This document shows, piece by piece, positions 26,373 through 34,506 of a stretch of DNA of 64,000 nucleotides. The notes below the pieces were generated by a model. It was given only the letters and a program-made list of their open reading frames with translations. It had not been told where the DNA came from and ran no database searches. Source of the DNA: Hyphococcus formosus (lineage in GTDB: Bacteria; Pseudomonadota; Alphaproteobacteria; Caulobacterales; Parvularculaceae); contig NZ_CP157210.1 in assembly GCF_046736345.1 (NCBI RefSeq), forward strand, positions 3,177,687 through 3,241,686, written 5' to 3'. Both the position numbers and the translations under genes were made by a program. The stretch's first letter is position 1. The number at the start of each line of letters is the position of its first letter.

Positions 26373-26882
26373 ATGTCACCATTTATCAAAGCTGCCTGCC
26401 TCGCATCTGCGATCGCTATTCTGCCGGCTTGTGCCTCCGTCGCCGAGCACCATTCCATGACCAAAGAGGTCGAGCAGAATGATATCGTCGATACGGCTGT
26501 TGCCGCAGGTTCGTTCACAACACTTGTCGCCGCGGTCCAAGCGGCTGGACTAGAAGAAACTCTACGTAGCGAGGGACCTTTTACCGTCTTTGCACCGACC
26601 GATGCGGCTTTCGCTAAACTCCCTGAGGGTACTGTAGAAAGCCTGCTGCTTCCAGAGAATAAAGCCAAGTTGGTTGATATTCTAACCTATCACGTTCTGC
26701 CATCTGCCGTCGCGTCGGGCGACATCGCGGGCAAGACCCTCGACGTTGAGACAGTGCAAGGAACGACGGTCTCAGTTGACGCAACCGATGGCGTGATGAT
26801 CGACAACGCGACTGTTGTTCAAGCAGATATCGATGCATCGAATGGAATCATCCACGTAATTGACACGGTGTTGATGCCTTAA
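26373..26882 (+). CDS. fasciclin-domain lipoprotein
   Basis: Exported protein with one FAS1 (fasciclin) domain. The N-terminus MSPFIKAACLASAIAILPAC has a lipobox (LPAC), so the mature protein would be a lipoprotein. The FAS1 domain covers about residues 38-167: FTVFAPTDAAFAKLP and LTYHVLPSAVASGDI are the two conserved boxes and GIIHVIDTVLMP closes it. FAS1 domains act in adhesion. I chose ATG 26373 (AAGGG about 9 bases upstream) rather than in-frame earlier ATGs that would add a non-signal extension. It lies just after the SDR gene, divergent from it. Confidence 0.85.
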   Translation: MSPFIKAACLASAIAILPACASVAEHHSMTKEVEQNDIVDTAVAAGSFTTLVAAVQAAGLEETLRSEGPFTVFAPTDAAFAKLPEGTVESLLLPENKAKLVDILTYHVLPSAVASGDIAGKTLDVETVQGTTVSVDATDGVMIDNATVVQADIDASNGIIHVIDTVLMP

Positions 26883-26889
26883 CTGCGAA

Positions 26890-26914
26890 AGGCGGAATTC
26901 TCTTCATTCTGCCT
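26890..26914 (+). terminator. hairpin after the fasciclin gene
   Basis: AGGCGGAAT pairs with ATTCTGCCT (one G-T pair, 7-base loop) 8 bases after the stop. No T-run follows, so terminator function is uncertain. Confidence 0.4.
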
Positions 26915-26980
26915 ACAAATGTTTAAAAGCACGAAAAACGGACTGGTGAGGAATGCCGGTTCACTTAAAAGGGGTAAATC

Positions 26981-27754
26981 ATGAATAAGTGTATTTTATC
27001 AACTGCTGCTGTCGTTGGTCTTCTCGCGGCCAATGGTGCGAATGCTGAAGAATATTACATCTCGCTCTCGGGCGGCGTATCGATGCTCAGCGATTCAGAC
27101 AACATGGGTAGCTTCGACGGCGACTTCACCACGGGTGAAGGGACAACCATCCCCGCAGGTACCGTATTGCCAGACGGAACCGCTGTTGGATGGAGCACGG
27201 ATTTCGATACCGGTTACGCGCTTTCTGGTGCGCTTGGCCGCGATTATGGTTTCTTCCGCGGCGAGCTCGAAGTTGCCTATCAATCAAATGGCGTTGGTAG
27301 CCACGCAGGCGTTTCTGCAGGCGGGATCGCCTTGGACGCAGAAGATGCCGGTGTGCTGATTACCGGGTCGCCGAATATTGGCGTCAGTGTTGGCGATCTT
27401 GTCAGCGACGGTCAGGGTGATGTTTCGACGATTTATGTCATGGCCAATGCTTTGGTTGACGTCGAACTTGGCGGACGTTTGACGCCCTATATCGGCGGTG
27501 GTGTCGGCGTCGGCTTTGTTGATGTGGATTATTCGCCGTCTGCCGTTGGTATCATCCAGGATAAATCAACTGCCTTTGCGTATCAGGCAATGGCCGGGGT
27601 TGCCTATGCGGTTGCTCCATCGGTTGATGTAAGCCTTGGCTATCGTTACCGCGCAACAACCGACGTTAGTGTCGAGGCGGATTTGTTCTCGGCGGACTTT
27701 GATGTTGAAAACAGCGCTTCAATCATCGAAGCAGGATTGCGCTTCACATTTTAG
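26981..27754 (+). CDS. outer membrane beta-barrel protein
   Basis: A 257-residue protein with a cleavable signal peptide (about residues 1-22, ending ANGANA before EEYYISLSGG). The mature part is made of alternating amphipathic strands, ends in aromatic-type GLRFTF, and shows the OmpA/porin-like repeats GFFRGELEVAYQSNGVG and GRLTPYIGGGVGVGFVDVDY. This is the usual pattern of small outer membrane beta-barrels (OmpW/OmpA-like group). No pore or ligand can be named. It has a good ribosome site (GGGG before ATG). It is the last core gene before the island. Confidence 0.85.
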   Translation: MNKCILSTAAVVGLLAANGANAEEYYISLSGGVSMLSDSDNMGSFDGDFTTGEGTTIPAGTVLPDGTAVGWSTDFDTGYALSGALGRDYGFFRGELEVAYQSNGVGSHAGVSAGGIALDAEDAGVLITGSPNIGVSVGDLVSDGQGDVSTIYVMANALVDVELGGRLTPYIGGGVGVGFVDVDYSPSAVGIIQDKSTAFAYQAMAGVAYAVAPSVDVSLGYRYRATTDVSVEADLFSADFDVENSASIIEAGLRFTF

Positions 27755-27757
27755 CCC

Positions 27758-27807
27758 CATCAGCCACTCCCTGCTGATGCGCGCCGTTGCCCAATGGGCA
27801 GCGGCGC
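27758..27807 (+). terminator. two tandem hairpins after the OMP gene
   Basis: The first is CATCAGC/GCTGATG with an 8-base loop (27758-27779). The second is a 12-bp stem (one G-T pair) with loop AAT (27781-27807). They lie 3 bases after the stop and probably terminate transcription; there is no T-run. Confidence 0.55.
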
Positions 27808-27879
27808 ATTGCGGCGAGAGGCAAGGTCGAATGTCTTTGGTGGCGAGAGCACTGCGAAACTTGTCGCAAACGTAGCCCT

Positions 27880-27904
27880 TGGTGCCAGGAGAGGCGTCGA
27901 ACTA
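27880..27904 (-). repeat. left attachment-site remnant (tRNA-Leu 3' end)
   Basis: TGGTGCC-AGGAGA-G followed by GTCGAACT aligns with the tRNA-Leu 3' end (TGGTGCCCAGGAGAAG then CTCGAACT) with one deletion and a few changes. It marks where the core chromosome meets the island. Confidence 0.6.
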
Positions 27905-27954
27905 ATGCTTTAAAAGATTGATTTTGTTAGAATTTGTAAAATTGATCCAGATCG

Positions 27955-27974
27955 GTACCAACAAAAGTACCAAC
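27955..27974 (+). repeat. arm-type repeat, left end of element A
   Basis: GTACCAACAAAAGTACCAAC differs by one base from GTACCAACGAAAGTACCAAC at the right end. It is a probable integrase or excisionase arm-binding site. Confidence 0.65.
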
Positions 27975-28016
27975 AATATAACCTGCTTGATGGAAATGCA
28001 GATTTGCCGAGGCTTT

Positions 28017-28763
28017 TCAAGATTTAACTACCCGTACCCCGTTTGCTTTTTTTGATGTAACATACTTTGGGGCGCGTTTGTACATTTTGAAATGACGGTT
28101 TCCAAACCGACCGCGCCCGTATCCATTTTCTAATGCGCAAATAGCTAGTGCCGTCACTATTAGTGGAAAGATGTACTCAAATTTTGGTCCTGACCAATCA
28201 AATGGGTGCAGCAGGCTTCTCGAATTCAAGTATTGCAATGCGACCCCGCCCCAAAAGACGACGAACGAAAAACTCACAATTTCATTGGATTTACTCACCG
28301 AATAGGTCCTGTCCATCGCGACAGTTTTATAAAGGGGGCCCATGAATTGGTCTTCAAGCTTATCAAGGTGTTTTTCCCAATGTCTTTGCCAAGCCTTGCT
28401 ACCTCTATTCGTTGTCCACCACGCATATGACAAGACAATGCCAACACAAGCGAGCGCAAATGGTTCAAATGTGGCTCCTGACCCTTCTCTAATCATGAAT
28501 GCATATCCAGTAAAAACAGCGGCAATGAATGTCCAAAAATAGTTTGCGCGCTTCCAATACATCTCAATTTCGAATTTTCTTAGGTCATAAGCTGCTTCGA
28601 AGGCTCTTTTTGCTTTTTTCTGGAGCTTTTGTGAATCACTTTCGAGGTGAATTAATAGTTGCTCGTATTCTGCTTCCTCAATCTCTTCGAGACCCGGTAC
28701 AGTATTATCCCAGAAAATTTTCAGAATTCTATTCAACTGATGAAATACGCCATTTTTTTCCAT
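28017..28763 (-). CDS. RipA-like membrane protein, partner of the type I operon
   Basis: A 248-residue membrane protein with about four hydrophobic segments (around FWTFIAAVFTGYAF, ALACVGIVLSYAWW, FSFVVFWGGVALQYL and YIFPLIVTALAICAL). The stretch FEIEMYWKRANYFWTFIAA followed later by NRGSKAWQRHWEKHLDKLEDQFMGPLYKT matches my memory of a family called RipA octameric membrane proteins; function is not known. I chose ATG 28763 (GGAG 7 bases upstream); the earlier TTG start is unlikely. It lies 52 bases after hsdM in the same direction. A role beside the restriction operon is possible because membrane genes often join defence loci, but this is inference. Confidence 0.65.
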   Translation of the reverse strand: MEKNGVFHQLNRILKIFWDNTVPGLEEIEEAEYEQLLIHLESDSQKLQKKAKRAFEAAYDLRKFEIEMYWKRANYFWTFIAAVFTGYAFMIREGSGATFEPFALACVGIVLSYAWWTTNRGSKAWQRHWEKHLDKLEDQFMGPLYKTVAMDRTYSVSKSNEIVSFSFVVFWGGVALQYLNSRSLLHPFDWSGPKFEYIFPLIVTALAICALENGYGRGRFGNRHFKMYKRAPKYVTSKKANGVRVVKS

Positions 28764-28815
28764 CAAACTCTCCAAATACCATTATTGAAATTCCTTCAAG
28801 CGGTCACGTAAAAAT

Positions 28816-30294
28816 TTAGCTTTGAGTTTCTGAAGCAGCGGCAAAGCTTGCAATGGCTGATCGAAGATTCTCCAATATCTCGTCCGCTAAGACTTCAGGC
28901 TCTGGAAGGTTTTCTAGGTCGGTCATTGATGAGTCCCGGAGCCAGAAGAGATCGAGGCTCGCCTTATCACGTTCAAGCAGCTCTTCACGCTCAAATGCGC
29001 GCCATCGGCCATCTGGCGTTTCCTCACTCCATGTCGGAATACGCTCATGTCGGTTGCGGGGATTGAAGCAAGAAACAAAGTCTTCGAGGTGACTGTAGGT
29101 AAGGGGCTTTTGCTTCAAAGTGTGATGCACGTTTGTTCGGTAGTCATAATACCAGACTTTTGAGGTCTGTGGATCGGGGCTCGCGGCACGGTTATCGAAA
29201 AATATCACATTCGCTTTGACACCGTGCGCATAGAAAATCCCCGTCGGTAGGCGGAGGATTGTGTGAAGGTCAGTCGTTTGTAGTAACTTGCGCCGGATGG
29301 TCTCACCGGCGCCGCCTTCAAACAGAACGTTGTCTGGAACGACAACCGCTGCACGGCCCGTCGTTTTTAGCATGGTGCGAATATGCTGTACGAAATTCAG
29401 TTGCTTGTTCGATGTCGTCGCCCAAAAGTCCTGCCTATTGTAAGTCAAGTCGTCTGTTTCTTGCTCGCCTTCCGCATTGGTAAAGCTCATCGAACTTTTC
29501 TTGCCGAAAGGCGGGTTTGCCAGAACATAGTCGAAGGTATCGGAAGGAGGTGAAATCAGGGCATCTGCGGGAGATACCAAGGTATCACCAGTCATTTCGC
29601 CGATCCCATGAAGGAACATGTTCATGAGGCAGAGCCGCCGTGTCCCAGCGACAATCTCGTTGCCGAAGAAAGTCGAGTGTTTCAGGAATGCCTTTTGTTC
29701 CTTGTCGAGCGAGTGGTTGTCTGGGTCCGCCAGGAAATCATGCGCGGCGAGGAAGAATCCCCCGGTCCCACACGCGGGGTCGGCGATGGTCTTACCGGGT
29801 TCGGGGCGAATACATTCGACCATCGCCTGGATCAAAGCGCGCGGGGTAAAATATTGTCCTGCACCGGATTTAGTATCCTCAGCGTTCCGTTCCAGCAGCC
29901 CTTCGTAGATGTCGCCTTTGACGTCTGCACCGAGTGTTACCCACTTGGTCCCATCCACCATGTCGATCAGGCGGAACAGCTTGGCGGGGTCGGTGATCTT
30001 GTTTTGCGCCTTGGTGAAGATCTGACCGAGCATACCTTTTTGTTCGCCTAGCTCGCGCAACAGAATGACGTAGTGTGCTTCCAGCTCTGCCCCACGGCGC
30101 GAGGTCAGGCTGTTCCAATCAAAACCTTTGGGAATGCCAATATCACGCTCGTAAGGCGGCTTAGCATATTCGTCAGCCATCTTGAGAAATATCAGATAGG
30201 TGAGCTGTTCCAAATAGTCGCCGTAACCCACACCATCGTCACGTAGCGTGGTGCAGAAACTCCAGACCTTGGATACAATAGGGGCGGTGTTCAT
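28816..30294 (-). CDS. hsdM: type I restriction system DNA methyltransferase subunit
   Basis: N6-adenine methyltransferase subunit of a type I restriction-modification complex, working with HsdS for recognition. The N-terminal HsdM_N helices (NTAPIVSKVWSFCTTLRDDGVGYGDYLEQLTYLIF...) precede motif I DPACGTGGF (172-180) and the catalytic NPPF (260-263). Length 492 aa fits. It is the last main gene of the operon hsdR-hsdS-ptuA-ptuB-hsdM, an unusual order because type I operons normally have hsdM next to hsdS. The spacing to the preceding ptuB-like gene is 8 bases. Confidence 0.93.
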   Translation of the reverse strand: MNTAPIVSKVWSFCTTLRDDGVGYGDYLEQLTYLIFLKMADEYAKPPYERDIGIPKGFDWNSLTSRRGAELEAHYVILLRELGEQKGMLGQIFTKAQNKITDPAKLFRLIDMVDGTKWVTLGADVKGDIYEGLLERNAEDTKSGAGQYFTPRALIQAMVECIRPEPGKTIADPACGTGGFFLAAHDFLADPDNHSLDKEQKAFLKHSTFFGNEIVAGTRRLCLMNMFLHGIGEMTGDTLVSPADALISPPSDTFDYVLANPPFGKKSSMSFTNAEGEQETDDLTYNRQDFWATTSNKQLNFVQHIRTMLKTTGRAAVVVPDNVLFEGGAGETIRRKLLQTTDLHTILRLPTGIFYAHGVKANVIFFDNRAASPDPQTSKVWYYDYRTNVHHTLKQKPLTYSHLEDFVSCFNPRNRHERIPTWSEETPDGRWRAFEREELLERDKASLDLFWLRDSSMTDLENLPEPEVLADEILENLRSAIASFAAASETQS

Positions 30295-30302
30295 TTTATC
30301 TC

Positions 30303-31082
30303 CTAGGCTGCTGCCAAGATCGTCTCAACAAACGGTTTATTCTTGTAGGATTGCAGAACACGCCTTGAGAATGCGGAAAGCTCGGCGCGTTGGTCCAGAA
30401 ACCGCTTTAGGTCTCTCACGGCGGATGTGTAAGCTGGTTGCGCGGCAAGATCGCCTCCGACAAAACGCGTCAAGTTCGCTTCGACCTCATTGACCTTCTC
30501 CTGAATCTTAATAGCCGCTTTCCGTCTTTCTTCCTGCAAATCTGAGTGATTAAGGTGATACGCCGCTATCGAGGTTTCCGCCCTAACTTTCTGTGGGTTT
30601 GCGTTGTCGTCGCTGGCAGGGACTGCAACACCGTCAGCGCGATAGTCTAATGCATCTGGATCAGCCGCGTTGCAGGGATCGAGAAGCAGAGGGCGTTCAT
30701 TGCAGATCTCGTCGGCGCAAGTGGCCATTTGGCATCCATCAAAAAGTGGAAACCCGGCACCCTTTCCTCCAATTTCGCCAGTGTTACGATCCTTGCGGCG
30801 ACTATTGCACAAGGTGCACGCAAAGCGAAAATTATCAATACGGAAAGCTGCCCACTTGTACTTGGACTTTGGTCGGTAGTGGTCTACTGCGCCGTCCGAC
30901 CGAATGTCCTTCATTTCGCAGTAATAACACTTGTCGAAAGACGCCCCCTTTAGGCTTTCTTTGCAGCACTGCCAAACATTCGAATGATTTCCAATATTTT
31001 CTTCACCATCGGCCTCGGCCTGGGCAGCCATCTCGCCGAAATCTGCTGGAGGAACCAAGAAAGCTGTATCGATAAATCTCAT
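30303..31082 (-). CDS. HNH endonuclease, Septu PtuB-like
   Basis: A 259-residue nuclease with an HNH motif and zinc knuckle: CYYC (C52/C55), VDHYRPK with D67/H68 as the catalytic core, and CTLCN (C89/C92, N93). It is the usual partner of a Septu-type ATPase (PtuA/PtuB), where the ATPase senses phage and the HNH protein cuts nucleic acid. Its ATG overlaps the ATPase stop by 4 bases (ATGA), so the two are coupled. The pair sits between hsdS and hsdM, suggesting the restriction complex and this unit share regulation. The identification rests on gene arrangement and the HNH pattern, not on direct comparison. Confidence 0.8.
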   Translation of the reverse strand: MRFIDTAFLVPPADFGEMAAQAEADGEENIGNHSNVWQCCKESLKGASFDKCYYCEMKDIRSDGAVDHYRPKSKYKWAAFRIDNFRFACTLCNSRRKDRNTGEIGGKGAGFPLFDGCQMATCADEICNERPLLLDPCNAADPDALDYRADGVAVPASDDNANPQKVRAETSIAAYHLNHSDLQEERRKAAIKIQEKVNEVEANLTRFVGGDLAAQPAYTSAVRDLKRFLDQRAELSAFSRRVLQSYKNKPFVETILAAA

Positions 31083-32728
31083 GACTGGGACTCTTTTTCA
31101 ATTTCATTGAGTGCTTCCCCGACCAAACGTCGCGCTTCTTCCGGATCTAACCTTTCACTTTCTTGGCCTGCCTTGGCATTGGAGATAGAAGTCCGTTCAG
31201 CACGCGCCCGAAGGTATTCCGTATACACTGGGTCTCTCATTTGATAGCGGAATCCAAATTCCTCCAGTTGCCTGGTTACTTTATTTAGTTCTTCGTTTTC
31301 GGCTTGGCTTAACGGGGTTTTGGCTGACAGTCTTCGCTGAGTCTCCAGTAGTTTTTGGGTTGTTGTATCTACGGCAGCATTAAGATCGAAGAGATCGCTT
31401 GTGATGACTCCAGCATAACCCATTCCAACAGGGTCGATTTCCGGTTTTTCCGACGTAACGTATAGGGTCTCATCATCGCGTTTTAATATCTGAATTTGCT
31501 CCTTCACGAGTTCAGCAACAGCTATCGGGTTATGCGTTGCAAGAAGGACATGGCTGGATTGGCTATTTTCATTCTCATCTTTGAGAAAATCCCGGATGTG
31601 CTGAATGTATTCAACGCTCCAGCGTGGATTAAGGTGTGTGTCCGGCTCATCTAGCAGGAATAGGCTCTCTTCAGCCGATGTGAATTGAAGCAATCCGAGT
31701 ACTGTTAGAAGTTGTTGCTCGCCTTCGCTCAGTTCACGGAAGGTCACTGAGCCATCGTTCTTTCTTAGTTTCACCCTGATCCGAACTTCATCAATCAGAT
31801 CGGAAACATGGGTGCTTTCCAGGTCGCGGAAAAACTCAGCCGAAGTCTTTCCATTTGCTAATTCTTGCAAAGAATCTATGTCCTTTGCATATAAATATAA
31901 ATATTCCAGCGTTCTGGAGCGTCGTACATCGTACATCTCTCGGCGTTTGATGCGGATCGGAGCGAGCGAAATTTCATAGAGCTTAGCAAGGAAATCTCGA
32001 ACGATTCCTTTTGAGTTCCAAAAGCGATGATCGCCGCCCGTCGCTTTCTTATTGTGCCAGTACGGTTGTTTGAGCACGAATAAAACGGACTCTATTCCGC
32101 CTTCTTCGAGTCCGAGTTGTTTTTGCAGAAATTCGTCCGTTTGTGTCTTGTTATTCACGATGAACGAAAGCAGCACGAAATTGCTGTGCACGGGTTCAGC
32201 GAAAAACATGCGCTTCAGCCCGGGGTCATTGTTCTTGATCAGTTTGTCATCGTAGTTCTTCAAGTAGGCACGAAAGACCTCCTTCATCCGCTCGCTCTCA
32301 CCCGAGTAGTAGCCGAACAGGAAGCGAGGCAGGTGCTCTGAGTCTTCACCGATAATTTTTGTTCTGCTTATTGGTGTTCCTTGGAGATCATCAAAGGAGG
32401 TGCCAACCGGATAAGGCTCCTGATGCTCGTCCTTACTGACGGTCTTTGCCCGGTATGCTTCTTTCCGTTCTGGATCAGCGTCGATGAAGACCCACCGGTC
32501 CTGGATTTCGTAGGCGATGCGATACTTGATCGAAGGTACGTTTTTCTTTCCGTTTCTGTCCGTCCCCATGAGCAGGTCACGAAAAATTTCGGTCAGGGCT
32601 TCGAGCACATTGGATTTGCCGGTGCCGTTCCGGCCTATCAGTACGGTGATCAGGTGGTCCTGAGAAAAATCAATCGTCAGATCCCTGAGGTTCTTATACT
32701 CGTGTATCCAAAGCCAATCGATGCGCAT
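31079..32728 (-). CDS. AAA ATPase, Septu PtuA-like
   Basis: An OLD/SMC-like ATPase of 549 aa. Walker A GRNGTGKS (32-39), signature LSEGEQQ (333-339), Walker B LFLLDEPD (356-363) and the H-loop LLATHNP (H399) are present; the insert between is long, as in PtuA and RloC-type ABC ATPases. The true start is ATG 32728 (the hsdS stop TAA overlaps it by one base); an 11-codon extension at 32761 lies within hsdS. It is coupled to the HNH gene after it. A Septu-like defence function is inferred. It could also guard the type I system, as PrrC does in other type I operons. Confidence 0.8.
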   Translation of the reverse strand: MRIDWLWIHEYKNLRDLTIDFSQDHLITVLIGRNGTGKSNVLEALTEIFRDLLMGTDRNGKKNVPSIKYRIAYEIQDRWVFIDADPERKEAYRAKTVSKDEHQEPYPVGTSFDDLQGTPISRTKIIGEDSEHLPRFLFGYYSGESERMKEVFRAYLKNYDDKLIKNNDPGLKRMFFAEPVHSNFVLLSFIVNNKTQTDEFLQKQLGLEEGGIESVLFVLKQPYWHNKKATGGDHRFWNSKGIVRDFLAKLYEISLAPIRIKRREMYDVRRSRTLEYLYLYAKDIDSLQELANGKTSAEFFRDLESTHVSDLIDEVRIRVKLRKNDGSVTFRELSEGEQQLLTVLGLLQFTSAEESLFLLDEPDTHLNPRWSVEYIQHIRDFLKDENENSQSSHVLLATHNPIAVAELVKEQIQILKRDDETLYVTSEKPEIDPVGMGYAGVITSDLFDLNAAVDTTTQKLLETQRRLSAKTPLSQAENEELNKVTRQLEEFGFRYQMRDPVYTEYLRARAERTSISNAKAGQESERLDPEEARRLVGEALNEIEKESQS

Positions 32729-34506
32729 TAGCTCACCTTGGCTTTTGTAAGGCGCAACCAATCCTCGTCACCGCGTCTTTCGACTTCGATGGCAGCGCGT
32801 TCGACGTAATCTTTCAGCTGGCGATAGAACGCCTCGACGTCGTCGGATGTCGAGTTATCGCCAATCCCCAAAGCCTGTGCTGCCTTCGAGGCGGAGATCC
32901 AGCTTTTTTGTTTTTTCAGAACTGCGATCAGGTCGGTCAATGTCGGCCTCCTTGCTTTTAGTTTGCGCGATGACGTGGATTTACGGTTGCGTTTGGCAGC
33001 TTGTTCTCTTTCGGCTTTCTCGACTTTAATCCGCTCAAGCAGGATGGAGGCTGGCTCGTCCTTGGGGTCCTGAGGGACGAGTTGGCCAGAGAAAGCTTTT
33101 TTCAGGATGGATTGGCGCAGGGCGTCGGCGCGGGTGAGGGCGGCATCGATCTCGGCGTCTAGCGCGTCGGCGGCTTCGAGTTTTTCGTCGAGGATGCGGA
33201 CGATTTCTGTTTGTTCGGCGGGGGAGCAAATTGGCAGCAGAACTTCGTCGAGTGCTTTTCCCGTCAGATGTTTGATTGTTGATCCAGTGTAGTGCTTGTC
33301 CAGAAGCCCCGCGAATGTAGCAAACCTCAAGAAATAATAGGCAAACCAAGCGCTGAAAGACTGCGTGAAACGAACACGATGCAGCGCCTTTTGAATAAAG
33401 ACACTTTCGTCAGCCCCTTGCCATACCGCACAGCGCCCAGGTTCGCCACCTTCGCAGATCACCAAATCTCCCGCTCTTATTCCATAACGCGGGACTTCGT
33501 GATCTTCGATAAGCATGGTTTTTTCTGCGTCGACATCAAAGGCACCCCATCGAAGATTGATGTTACCTAAGTATGGCCTGGGTTTACCTCGGTTCTTCTG
33601 CCGATCTAACATTTTTCCTAGGACGGCTTCGAACGCAACTGCGCCTAAAGGGGCGGTGATCCAGCTGGATGGGATCGCGAAGCGATCATGGGGCTCCGAT
33701 TTGAGGTCCTTTGGCCGCTTCGGTTTCGCCGGTTTCTTGCCTTGTTCGGCGTCGGCGCGCCATTTGGTGAGGGCGGTTTGCCAGTCGTCTAGGGCGGTTT
33801 TGTAGCGGGTGTCTCGTTCGGTCTGGATGCGGGCGAGGAGGGTTTCGGGGGCCTCCAGTTTGTCAGCATTTTGCGCGCGCCAATAGGCGGTGAGGCGGCC
33901 TTCAAAGGCGGATTTCAGCAGGGACTGGCGGTAGAGGCCGAGGGCGGCGCGCGCCGTTTGCAGGCTCTCGACCCCCTTGTCGATCTCGTCGAACATCGCC
34001 TCGATCTTCTCCACGATGCGGCGTTGTTCGTTGGTCGGAGGGAGTGGAGCCGGAAGCACACCAAAGGCCGCGCCAGAGAGTTCCTTGAAAGTCGTGCCGG
34101 TCGCGCGTTGCTCGGCCAACTGTTTGGAGGCTTTGAGGTAGTGATACAGGTATTCGTTGAAAATGCCGGTGTAAGGCACCACCGACTTGAACCCCTGATT
34201 TGTTGCAGCCGGCACGGAAGTGATTGCGACATATCCGACCGGTGCGCGGGATGAAAACATCACACTGCCAGCGGGCATGATCCTTGCGGATGAGTTCGCA
34301 AGGCCCTCTTCGGTGAGTGTTTTTGCGCCGCGCGCTATGAATTTCTGTTTATATCCAGTGAGATCGGATGGCGCGAACCAAATGACGTCTCCGTCCCAGT
34401 AGTCGCGCACCTTCGTCGAGGGTGTAGCACCGGAAACGACGTCCCCGAGTTCCTTGATGACCGTCCATTCCCAAGACGAAGGGACTTCCCACAAACGTTC
34501 CGTCAT
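32728..34506 (-). CDS. hsdS: type I restriction system specificity subunit
   Basis: Recognises a bipartite DNA sequence for the type I complex. Two target-recognition domains are seen: WEVPSSWEWTVIKELGDVVSGATPS (N-terminal) and RFAIPSSWITAPLGAVAFEAVLG (about residues 265-290), each followed by the conserved helix with NEQRRIVEKIEAMFDEIDKGV and EQTEIVRILDEKLEAADALDAEID. Length 592 aa exceeds the usual 400-480 because of a basic linker and a C-terminal helical domain (about 505-592, including KSWISASKAAQALGIGDNSTSDDVEAFYRQLKDYVE). It overlaps hsdR by ATGA and the PtuA-like gene by one base. Confidence 0.92.
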   Translation of the reverse strand: MTERLWEVPSSWEWTVIKELGDVVSGATPSTKVRDYWDGDVIWFAPSDLTGYKQKFIARGAKTLTEEGLANSSARIMPAGSVMFSSRAPVGYVAITSVPAATNQGFKSVVPYTGIFNEYLYHYLKASKQLAEQRATGTTFKELSGAAFGVLPAPLPPTNEQRRIVEKIEAMFDEIDKGVESLQTARAALGLYRQSLLKSAFEGRLTAYWRAQNADKLEAPETLLARIQTERDTRYKTALDDWQTALTKWRADAEQGKKPAKPKRPKDLKSEPHDRFAIPSSWITAPLGAVAFEAVLGKMLDRQKNRGKPRPYLGNINLRWGAFDVDAEKTMLIEDHEVPRYGIRAGDLVICEGGEPGRCAVWQGADESVFIQKALHRVRFTQSFSAWFAYYFLRFATFAGLLDKHYTGSTIKHLTGKALDEVLLPICSPAEQTEIVRILDEKLEAADALDAEIDAALTRADALRQSILKKAFSGQLVPQDPKDEPASILLERIKVEKAEREQAAKRNRKSTSSRKLKARRPTLTDLIAVLKKQKSWISASKAAQALGIGDNSTSDDVEAFYRQLKDYVERAAIEVERRGDEDWLRLTKAKVS

